From: an uncultured Pelagibacteraceae bacterium
GTDB taxonomy: Bacteria; Pseudomonadota; Alphaproteobacteria; Pelagibacterales; Pelagibacteraceae
Reading direction: 5' to 3'
NCBI GenBank assembly: GCA_902538915.1
Contig: CACBGZ010000001.1
Coordinates: forward strand, 489,489 to 553,488
Length of the DNA stretch: 64,000 nt
A program made the translations under genes and the position numbers. Positions within the stretch are counted from its first letter, which is position 1, and every line of letters begins with the position of its first letter. The notes beneath the pieces were generated by a model. It made no database searches. It saw only the letters and a program-made list of their open reading frames with translations, and was not told where the DNA came from. Below are positions 31,615 to 38,694 of this stretch, piece by piece.

Positions 31615-32403
31615 TTATTTGTCTTCAATTTCTTCCCAATCAGAGTCATTCATTGTATCAACAACTCCTTTTGAATTTAAAATTTTTTGTTTTCTGTCTT
31701 GTAGATATAAACTCTTAACAGAAGCATAAAAATCAATAGCATTTTCCTCTAAATTATCAAAAGACTCAATATTTTTGGCTCTAAAGTTTATGCCATCTGT
31801 ACCTCGACTTACATAATAGTCTTTTTCATTAAAATATCTTGTGTCGTTTTTAACACTAACATTATACCATGGGTCTCCCCCAAGAATGTTCATCATTGAA
31901 CCTGTGGTATCTCTAATAGTAGATGGACCTAAAACTGGTAAAACTAAGTAGCATCCTGGACCAACTCCAGCCGTTCCTAAAGATTGTCCATAGTCCTCTT
32001 TTACATATTCCGAAAACCCCATTTGTGTTGCGACATCAAAAATTCCTAAAATTCCTACTGTAGTATTGATTACAAATCTCCCGGTGTTTATACCAGCTTG
32101 TTTGAAATCTCCTTGAAGAATATTATTAGGTATGGTCACTAGATGAGATAAATTGTTTAAGCTATTTCCAACGCCTGTTCTCACTGGTGAGGGTAGAATT
32201 CGATACGCTTTGGCAACTGGTTCAAATAAAATGCCATCTAATGCCTGATTAAAAGCAAACGTTGCTCTATTAAACCCCTCAAAACAATCTTTAACATTCG
32301 ATGGATCATTCTTTTTTAACAAGAGTTCACCATCTGAACCTGCGTATGTATTAACGGTTAACGCTAAAGTTGTAATTAAAATTATAGCTAACTTCTTTAT
32401 CAT
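31615..32403 (-). CDS. mlaA: MlaA/VacJ-family outer-membrane lipid asymmetry protein
   Basis: MlaA forms a channel in the outer membrane that removes misplaced phospholipids from the outer leaflet. The family signatures are clear: DCFEGFNRATFAFNQALD (about 38-55), NNLSHLVTIPNNILQGD, GRFVINTTVGILGIFDVA and YLVLPVLGPSTIRDTTG (about 152-168). Unlike the E. coli lipoprotein there is no lipobox Cys; the signal peptide ends in an ordinary AYA-GS site. It is followed 10 bases on by mlaC and is divergent from the amidase gene. Confidence 0.92.
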   Translation of the reverse strand: MIKKLAIILITTLALTVNTYAGSDGELLLKKNDPSNVKDCFEGFNRATFAFNQALDGILFEPVAKAYRILPSPVRTGVGNSLNNLSHLVTIPNNILQGDFKQAGINTGRFVINTTVGILGIFDVATQMGFSEYVKEDYGQSLGTAGVGPGCYLVLPVLGPSTIRDTTGSMMNILGGDPWYNVSVKNDTRYFNEKDYYVSRGTDGINFRAKNIESFDNLEENAIDFYASVKSLYLQDRKQKILNSKGVVDTMNDSDWEEIEDK

Positions 32404-32455
32404 TTTAGTCCTTATAATGTATAAATTATTAAAGTAAATTAACTATTTATCAGAA

Positions 32456-33193
32456 ATGAGATCAAAATTAGCCTTAAATTTGACCACTAATTATTCAATA
32501 AACTTCAATTTACCTAAAAGATCAAAAAAAAAAATAATTTTTATAATAATTCATTACACAGGTATGAAAAATGAAGTAGAGGCAATTAGAAAGTTATGTG
32601 ATTATAGATCAAATGTAAGCTCACATTATTTTATTAAAAATAATGGTGAAATCTTAAATTTAGTACCTGATTTATATGTGGCCTGGCATGCAGGTAAATC
32701 TAGTTGGAAGCAGTACAAGTTCTTAAATAAATTTTCGATTGGTATTGAAATTAGTAATCCTGGGCATGAACATGGTTATAGAGAATTTAATATTAGTCAA
32801 ATTTCTTCGCTAATGAGAGTACTTAAATATTTACAAAAAAAATATGGTATAAAGAGTGAAAATATTTTAGGTCATTCAGATATTGCGCCAGATCGTAAAA
32901 AAGATCCTGGGGAAAAATTTCCCTGGAGTAAGCTAGCAGATAAAAATTTATGTAAGTGGCATAATTTATCTAGTACAAAAATGAAAAAAAAAAGAAACGT
33001 AAAAGTTAGTTTTTTTGAAAAAAAAATTTTTTTAAGAAACTTAGAAAAGATAGGTTATTCGAAGATTGGAAAAATTAAGAAAAATAGTTATGAGATTAAT
33101 CTTGTAAAAGCTTTTCAAAGAAAATTTAGACAAAATTTAATAAATGGAAAAATTGATCAAGAATGTCTTCTAATAAGCAAAAATCTTGTTTAA
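32456..33193 (+). CDS. N-acetylmuramoyl-L-alanine amidase (Amidase_2, AmpD/AmiD type)
   Basis: The enzyme cleaves the bond between N-acetyl- or anhydro-muramic acid and L-Ala. The zinc ligands of the Amidase_2 fold are visible: His in IIHYTG (about residue 37), His in GHSDIAP (about 141) and Asp in KKDPG (about 151). VSSHYFIKNNGEI and IGIEISNPGHEHGY are typical. A C-terminal stretch (about 185-245) looks like a divergent peptidoglycan-binding domain. I see no signal peptide, which points to a cytosolic recycling enzyme like AmpD, although AmiD-like members have this two-domain layout. Confidence 0.88.
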   Translation: MRSKLALNLTTNYSINFNLPKRSKKKIIFIIIHYTGMKNEVEAIRKLCDYRSNVSSHYFIKNNGEILNLVPDLYVAWHAGKSSWKQYKFLNKFSIGIEISNPGHEHGYREFNISQISSLMRVLKYLQKKYGIKSENILGHSDIAPDRKKDPGEKFPWSKLADKNLCKWHNLSSTKMKKKRNVKVSFFEKKIFLRNLEKIGYSKIGKIKKNSYEINLVKAFQRKFRQNLINGKIDQECLLISKNLV

Positions 33194-33208
33194 ATATAAA
33201 AATTCTAC

Positions 33209-33234
33209 TTGAAATTTGAATATTAAATTATAAA
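33209..33234 (+). promoter_or_regulatory. possible promoter of the RNase P RNA gene
   Basis: TATAAA at 33229-33234 ends seven bases before the inferred 5' end of rnpB, the right distance for a -10 box. TTGAAA at 33209-33214 is a weak -35 candidate, but its spacing of 14 is short. In such AT-rich sequence this is tentative. Confidence 0.3.
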
Positions 33235-33241
33235 TTGTATT

Positions 33242-33600
33242 TGTCAGATGAACGACTTATCGCTTTAATTTTATTAAAGAGGAAAGTCCGGGCTCTACAA
33301 GGATACAGTGCCAGGTAATACCTGGCGGGGGAAACCCTAGGGATAGTGCCACAGAAAATATACCGCCATAACATGGCAAGGGTGAAAAGGTGTGGTAAGA
33401 GCACACCGGTTCTATTGGTAACAATGAACGCTGGAAAACCCCACTGGGAGCAAGACTAAATAGAGATGACATTGTTTTTTAAAAACTAAAAGCCATCCTT
33501 GGCTAGTCATCTGGGTTAGTTGCTTGAGCTTAAGAGTGATCTTAAGCCTAGACAAATGATAAGTTTAAATGACAGAACCCGGCTTATAGTTCATCTGGCA
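33242..33600 (+). ncRNA. rnpB: RNase P RNA (class A)
   Basis: The catalytic RNA that trims tRNA 5' ends. The 5' core GAGGAAAGTCCGGGCTC (from 33279) and the central GGGTGAAAAGGTG...GGTAAGAGCACACC are class A signatures. The 3' core has the AGACAAATGAT and ACAGAACCCGGCTTAT motifs, the latter from about 33572. Helix P1 pairs CAGATGAAC (33245-33253) with GTTCATCTG (33589-33597), which sets the ends to about 33242 and 33600. The rest of the 33194-33752 interval is a short upstream spacer and the mraZ promoter region. Confidence 0.96.
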
Positions 33601-33682
33601 CTTATCTTGATATTTATTAAAAAATTCATGTTTTGACTAAGTTTTAGAATAAATTTTTCAATATTCGTCATTAACGTAGGTA

Positions 33683-33710
33683 TTGACTATTTTTCAAAAA
33701 CCCATAATAT
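33683..33710 (+). promoter_or_regulatory. predicted promoter of the mraZ/dcw cluster
   Basis: TTGACT at 33683-33688 and TAATAT at 33705-33710 with 16-base spacing form a plausible sigma70-type promoter about 43 bases before mraZ. The -10 half lies inside the MraZ-type repeats, which would allow repression. Confidence 0.5.
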
Positions 33711-33725
33711 CCCAAATATTCCCAT
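33701..33725 (-). promoter_or_regulatory. MraZ box array (three 10-base direct repeats)
   Basis: CCCAT, CCCAA and CCCAT begin at 33701, 33711 and 33721, exactly 10 bases apart. On the minus strand they read TGGGA-N5-TGGGA-N5-TGGGT, the pattern bound by MraZ upstream of its own gene in other bacteria. The repeats cover the predicted -10 box, consistent with autoregulation of the whole division cluster. Confidence 0.7.
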
Positions 33726-33752
33726 AAAAGGGATTATAGAAATTTATGTTTT

Positions 33753-34196
33753 ATGTTTTTATCGACGTACGAAAACAGATTGGACAAAAAAGGAAGGGTG
33801 TCAGTGCCTGCTAGTTTTAGATCTTACCTATCAAATTTGGGTTATAATGGAGTAATTTGTTATCCATCATTTAATAATCAATCAATAGAGGCATGGCCAC
33901 AAGATAGAATAGAAAAAATTTCAAATTCAATTGACACACTAAACCCTTTTGAAGAAAAACGAGATTTTTTTGCAACTTCTATATTATCAGAAAGTATCAA
34001 TTTACAATTTGATAGCGAAGGAAGAGTCACACTTACACCAAAATTATTAAAACACGCGAAAATTAAAAATAGAATGATATTTGTTGGTCAAGGAAAAACA
34101 TTCCAAATTTGGGAACCAATAATATTTGAAAAATTTAAGGTCACTGCAAGAAAAAAATCAAATTTAAATCGAGCAAGTCTTAAATGGGGAGAATAA
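33753..34196 (+). CDS. mraZ: transcriptional regulator MraZ
   Basis: MraZ is an AbrB-like DNA-binding protein that represses the dcw cluster it heads. The two family repeats are visible: ENRLDKKGRVSVPASF (about residues 6-21) and FDSEGRVTLTP (about 86-96), each with the DxxxR DNA-contact motif. The 147 residues are normal. It is the first gene of an 18-gene co-directional block and has three matching operator repeats upstream. ftsZ, not rsmH, follows it here, 24 bases on. Confidence 0.95.
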   Translation: MFLSTYENRLDKKGRVSVPASFRSYLSNLGYNGVICYPSFNNQSIEAWPQDRIEKISNSIDTLNPFEEKRDFFATSILSESINLQFDSEGRVTLTPKLLKHAKIKNRMIFVGQGKTFQIWEPIIFEKFKVTARKKSNLNRASLKWGE

Positions 34197-34207
34197 ATTA
34201 AACAATT

Positions 34208-34214
34208 AGGGGGG
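34208..34214 (+). promoter_or_regulatory. strong G-rich ribosome-binding site of ftsZ
   Basis: A run of six G (34209-34214) ends six bases before the ftsZ ATG and can pair with the 16S anti-Shine-Dalgarno CCUCC using one G-U pair. It stands out because many genes in this window have only A-rich leaders or start inside the gene before. It suggests high translation of FtsZ independent of mraZ. Confidence 0.6.
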
Positions 34215-34220
34215 ATAAAA

Positions 34221-35687
34221 ATGACGATTAACTTTAAAACACCAGAAATAAGAGAATTACAGCCACGTCTTCTAGTTATGGGAGTGGGTGGCGCTGGAGG
34301 TAATGCCATAAATGAAATGATAGATAATGGAATGCAGGGTGTTGAATTTATTGCAGTAAATACTGATGCACAAGATTTAAAACACAGTAAAGCTAAGTCA
34401 AAAGTACAAATTGGACTGAATTTAACTAAAGGTTTAGGAGCAGGTGCTAAAATTGATATTGGTCAAGCTGCTGCAGATGAGTCTTTAAATGAAATTATAA
34501 ATATTTTACAGGGTGCAAATATGGTTTTTATCGCTGCCGGAATGGGTGGTGGCACTGGTACTGGTGCAGCTCATGTTATAGCAAGAGCAGCTAAAGAGTT
34601 AAATATATTAACTGTTGGTGTTGTAACGCTTCCTTTTTTATATGAAGGCCCATCTAGAATGAGAAGAGCTCAGATTGGCCTTGAAGAACTAAGAAAACAT
34701 GTTGATACGATTATAGTAATCCCAAATCAAAATCTATTTAAAATTGCAAATGAACAAACTACTTTTGAGGAATCTTTCAATTTATCAAATAATGTTCTAA
34801 TGCATGGAGTTCAAAGTGTTACAGATCTGATGGTAAGACCAGGAATAATTAATCTTGATTTTGCTGATGTTGAAACTGTAATGGCATCTATGGGTAAAGC
34901 GATGATGGGAACAGGAGAGGCAGAAGGTGATGGTAGAGCAATGCAAGCTACAGAGATGGCTATAAGTAATCCATTAATTGATGATTATACTTTAAAAGGT
35001 GCTAAAGGCTTATTAGTTAATATTACTGGTGGCAAAGATCTTAAATTATTTGAAGTCGATGAAGTAGTTAACAAAATAAGATCAGAAGTTGAAGCTGATG
35101 CAGAGGTAATTATTGGAGCAATAACTGATCCTACATTAGAGGGTAAGATAAGAGTTTCAATCGTAGCTACTTCACTAGATGGACAACAACCTGAAACAAA
35201 ATCTGTAATTAATATGGTACATCGTATTCAAAATAGAAATCCAGGTTACTCTGATTTTTCTAATTTAGGCACAACTACCTCTTTTAATTTTTCAAGTAAT
35301 AATCAAACACCTGTATCTCATGGTGCTAATGCTCTTAAACTTGAAAATGAAGTTACCACTGAAAACTTTAATGAGTCAAATGAGTCAATTGATGATTTAA
35401 ATAATCAATATAATGAAGAGTTATTAAAAAATCAGGAAGCTAAAAGCATAATTGAAAATGTTTCAAATGAAGGTGAGATATCTTTTTCTCAAGAAGCTTT
35501 AGAAACATCTGAAATGGATCATAATTCAACAAATGATCTGAGAGAATTTGGAGTTGAAGCTGAGGGACCTGATCTTTTTAGTTCAGAAGATAAAGATGCA
35601 TCGACAGGAAATTTGCTAGGGTCTAGAGAAGAAGATCAAGATGACGATCTTGAAATACCAGCATTTTTAAGAAGACAAAAAAATTAA
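34221..35687 (+). CDS. ftsZ: cell division protein FtsZ
   Basis: FtsZ is the tubulin-like GTPase that forms the division ring. GVGGAGGNAINEM is at about residues 21-33 and the tubulin signature GGGTGTGAAHVI starts at 109. The T7 region NLDFADVETVM (about 211-221) carries the catalytic Asp residues. A long disordered Asn/Glu/Ser-rich linker (about 345-470) leads to the C-terminal partner-binding peptide LEIPAFLRRQKN. At 488 residues it resembles other alphaproteobacterial FtsZ with long linkers. Its position between mraZ and rsmH is unusual; the family normally follows ftsA. Confidence 0.97.
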   Translation: MTINFKTPEIRELQPRLLVMGVGGAGGNAINEMIDNGMQGVEFIAVNTDAQDLKHSKAKSKVQIGLNLTKGLGAGAKIDIGQAAADESLNEIINILQGANMVFIAAGMGGGTGTGAAHVIARAAKELNILTVGVVTLPFLYEGPSRMRRAQIGLEELRKHVDTIIVIPNQNLFKIANEQTTFEESFNLSNNVLMHGVQSVTDLMVRPGIINLDFADVETVMASMGKAMMGTGEAEGDGRAMQATEMAISNPLIDDYTLKGAKGLLVNITGGKDLKLFEVDEVVNKIRSEVEADAEVIIGAITDPTLEGKIRVSIVATSLDGQQPETKSVINMVHRIQNRNPGYSDFSNLGTTTSFNFSSNNQTPVSHGANALKLENEVTTENFNESNESIDDLNNQYNEELLKNQEAKSIIENVSNEGEISFSQEALETSEMDHNSTNDLREFGVEAEGPDLFSSEDKDASTGNLLGSREEDQDDDLEIPAFLRRQKN

Positions 35688-35705
35688 TGGTCTTCAAAAA
35701 AATAA

Positions 35706-36716
35706 ATGAATGCCATCATGGTAGCGGATACTGTAAAACATTATCCGGTGCTGCTTAATGAATTAATAAGCATTATTACCCCTCAACATGGTGGCACATT
35801 TATTGACTGTACATTTGGTCAAGGAGGATATACCAAAAAAATATTAAGTTTTGAAAATACTAAAGTAATTGCAATTGATAGAGATTTTAAAACTAAAAAA
35901 ATCGCTGATAAAATTATAAAGAATTATCAAGGCAGATTTTTATTTAAGAATAAAAGATTTAGTCAATTAAATGACTTTAAAATTAAAAATGAAAATATTA
36001 GAGGTATAGTTTTTGATTTAGGTTTTTCGTATAATCAAATAAAAGATACTGAAAAAGGTTTATCATTTAATTCAGCTGGCGATCTAAACATGCAAATGGG
36101 TTTAAATAATTTTTCAGCTAAAGATGTAATAAACAAACTAGACGCTAAAGAATTAGAAAAGATTTTTAAATTTTTTGGTGAAGAAAAAGAGGCGAAAAAA
36201 ATTGCGCTAAAGATAATTCAAAAAAGAAAAATTAAAAAAATTGATACAAAGGGACTAGTTGAGCTTATTGAAAAAACGAAGAGAAAAAAAAACTTTAAAA
36301 CTCATAGTGCTACAAAAGTTTTTCAAGCATTAAGAATATTTGTTAACAAAGAAATAAGTGAACTAATTAATGGATTAGTAGCTGCTACAAAGATATTAGA
36401 AAAAGATGGAGTATTAGCAGTAGTAACTTTTCATTCTATAGAGGATAAAATTGTCAAATATTTCTTCAAGAGCTTATCAGAAAATAAAAGTGTTTCTCGA
36501 TATTTTCCTAAAATAGATCAACCAGAGCCATTATTAAAATTAATTGAAAAAAAGCCAAAAACTCCAACCAAAAAAGAGTTAGAAGAAAATCCACCTTCAA
36601 GATCAGCTAAGCTAAGGTACGCAATCAAAAAAAGTGATTTTTATAACTTTAAAACAGATATTTTTGAAAAATTTAACAATTTAATTGAAATAGAAAATTT
36701 AGATTACAAATTATGA
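35706..36716 (+). CDS. rsmH: 16S rRNA (cytosine1402-N4)-methyltransferase RsmH (MraW)
   Basis: RsmH methylates C1402 of 16S rRNA in the P site. The N-terminal [13 protein letters not shown] and [14 protein letters not shown] carry the SAM-binding loop (about 34-47). The [15 protein letters not shown], the [14 protein letters not shown] motif and [15 protein letters not shown] (about 236-250) are family signatures. There are two possible starts, ATG at 35706 and at 35718; both leave the core intact. It overlaps ftsL by an ATGA. Confidence 0.96.
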   Translation: MNAIMVADTVKHYPVLLNELISIITPQHGGTFIDCTFGQGGYTKKILSFENTKVIAIDRDFKTKKIADKIIKNYQGRFLFKNKRFSQLNDFKIKNENIRGIVFDLGFSYNQIKDTEKGLSFNSAGDLNMQMGLNNFSAKDVINKLDAKELEKIFKFFGEEKEAKKIALKIIQKRKIKKIDTKGLVELIEKTKRKKNFKTHSATKVFQALRIFVNKEISELINGLVAATKILEKDGVLAVVTFHSIEDKIVKYFFKSLSENKSVSRYFPKIDQPEPLLKLIEKKPKTPTKKELEENPPSRSAKLRYAIKKSDFYNFKTDIFEKFNNLIEIENLDYKL

Positions 36717-36979
36717 AAAAGTTTTTTGCAATTTTCTTGATAGTATTTCTGATCTTATTCACTGCTTTAATCAAAAATTCATCAAAAAGGATAGATGATG
36801 AAATCTTTATTGTTAAGGAAAATATTAGATTTTTAAAAAAAGAAATTGATGATTTAAAATTAGAATACAATTATTTAAGTTCTGGTGAAAAGTTAATGAT
36901 TCTTAAAGCTAGATTTTTTGAAGAAGACTTAAGCGCAAAAAAAAAAAATGAAATTAAAATCTTACAAAATAATGATTAG
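36713..36979 (+). CDS. ftsL: cell division protein FtsL
   Basis: This small bitopic protein has one N-terminal transmembrane helix (about residues 3-20) followed by a charged coiled coil (about 25-65), the FtsL plan. FtsL joins FtsB and FtsQ in the divisome and activates FtsWI. Sequence similarity in this family is low, so the call relies on the 88-residue size, topology and its place between rsmH and ftsI. The start overlaps the rsmH stop by four bases. Confidence 0.82.
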   Translation: MKKFFAIFLIVFLILFTALIKNSSKRIDDEIFIVKENIRFLKKEIDDLKLEYNYLSSGEKLMILKARFFEEDLSAKKKNEIKILQNND

Positions 36980-37008
36980 AATAAAGCTGCACTTAAATAG
37001 ATTTAGGG

Positions 37009-38691
37009 ATGAATAAAAAAAAAAAATTTGAAATAGAAGACACTGAATTCAGATTTGAGTATCAAAAAAATAATTCAAATTTGAAAATTGATTTTAACAG
37101 AGTCTCATTTATTTTTTTTATTTTTTTTGTAATCTCACTAATTTTTTCTATCCATTTAACACATTTAGGATCAAGAAATAATGAATCAATAAAAATCTTA
37201 GATAATAGCTCTTCATCAAATAAGTTATTTAGAGCTGATATAATTGATAGAGATGGAAAATATATTGTCAAAACTGTTAGTTCTATAAATGTTGGAATTA
37301 ATCCTTCCCAGGTAATTGATAAAAAAAAATTATTAATAAATTTGAGATTTATTTTCCCAGAAAAAAATTTTACTAAAATTGAAAAAAAATTAAATAATGG
37401 AAAATTTTTCTGGTTAGAAAAAAAAATATCTAATGAGAAATATGAAAAAATAATGAGGCTTGGAGACAAGGCAATAGTATCTAATGAGAGCTTACTTAGA
37501 CTTTATCCACAAAAAAACTTATTCAGTCATATAATTGGTCAAATCGATGAGGATAATAATGGAATTTCAGGATTAGAAAAAGCTTTAGATGAAAAACTAA
37601 AAAAAAGAATTAACTCAATTGAGCTAACTGTTGACTCAGATATACAGTTCTTAATTAGAGAAGAATTAAAAAAATTTAATCAAATTTTCCAAGTTTTGGG
37701 TAGTGCGGCGATATTAATGAATGTAAACAATGGTGAGATTATCTCATTAGTTTCCTTACCTGATTTTGATCCAAACCAAAGAAAAAAAATTACAGATAAA
37801 AATTTTATAAATAGAGTAACCAAAGGTATTTATGAATTTGGATCAGTATTTAAAACTTTTACTTTAGCTGCAGCTTTTGATGATAAAATCATTGAGCCTG
37901 AAACCAAATTTGAGGATTTGCCAAAGAACTTAACATGTGCAGGATTTCCAATCAGAGAATATGATAATAATATTCCCTCAACTTTAACAGCTGAGCAAAT
38001 TTTAATTCGATCAGGAAATATAGGCTCTGTAAAAATTGGTCAAATGGTTGGTGAGGAAAAATTCAAATTGTTTTTGTCAAAAATTGACGTTCTTCAAAAA
38101 ATTGATTTTGATATAGAGGAAATAGGAAAACCAATAAAATTTAATTGGGGGAAATGTCCTCTCGCTACTGCATCATTTGGACATGGCATCACAACTACGT
38201 TACTACAATTAGCAAAGGCTTACTCAGTAATAGCTAATGGTGGATACAATATTCAGCCTAAATTAGTTAAAGAAACAAAAGAATTTAAAAAAGAAAAGAT
38301 ATTAAATGATCATGTATCACAAAAAATTTTACCTATCTTAAGAAAAATTGTAGCAACAAAAGAAGGTACGGCATCTTTAGCAAATGTTACAGGTTATGAA
38401 ATTGGAGGTAAAACAGGAACTGCTCAAAAAAGTGTCGGTGGTGTGTATACAAAAAAAAAGATTAATTCATTTATTTCAGTCTTTCCAACATCAAAGCCTA
38501 AATTTGTTTTAGCAGTAATGCTGGATGAACCTAAAATGAATGAAGAATATATTTATAATTACAGAGACGGTTCTAAAATTAAATACAAAGGCACTCCTTA
38601 TAACACTTCAGGTTGGACTACAGTAGAAGTTACAGGACAAATCATTGAAAAAATTGGGCCTATTTTAGCCACAAAATATAGTGAAAAATAA
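37009..38691 (+). CDS. ftsI: septal peptidoglycan transpeptidase FtsI (PBP3)
   Basis: FtsI cross-links septal peptidoglycan in the periplasm. One N-terminal membrane anchor (about residues 31-48) precedes the PBP dimerisation domain. The transpeptidase domain has the nucleophile Ser279 in SVFK, the SGN motif in RSGNIGSVKIG (about 336), and KTGT from Lys468. The 560 residues fit. It lies 29 bases after ftsL and 3 bases before the murE-murF fusion gene. The ATHGYG-like region reads TASFGHGIT. Confidence 0.95.
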   Translation: MNKKKKFEIEDTEFRFEYQKNNSNLKIDFNRVSFIFFIFFVISLIFSIHLTHLGSRNNESIKILDNSSSSNKLFRADIIDRDGKYIVKTVSSINVGINPSQVIDKKKLLINLRFIFPEKNFTKIEKKLNNGKFFWLEKKISNEKYEKIMRLGDKAIVSNESLLRLYPQKNLFSHIIGQIDEDNNGISGLEKALDEKLKKRINSIELTVDSDIQFLIREELKKFNQIFQVLGSAAILMNVNNGEIISLVSLPDFDPNQRKKITDKNFINRVTKGIYEFGSVFKTFTLAAAFDDKIIEPETKFEDLPKNLTCAGFPIREYDNNIPSTLTAEQILIRSGNIGSVKIGQMVGEEKFKLFLSKIDVLQKIDFDIEEIGKPIKFNWGKCPLATASFGHGITTTLLQLAKAYSVIANGGYNIQPKLVKETKEFKKEKILNDHVSQKILPILRKIVATKEGTASLANVTGYEIGGKTGTAQKSVGGVYTKKKINSFISVFPTSKPKFVLAVMLDEPKMNEEYIYNYRDGSKIKYKGTPYNTSGWTTVEVTGQIIEKIGPILATKYSEK

Positions 38692-38694
38692 TTT

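Noticed and set aside
33257..33472. 71-codon minus-strand frame
   Set aside because: It is the reverse complement of the RNase P RNA core and has no protein-like signature.
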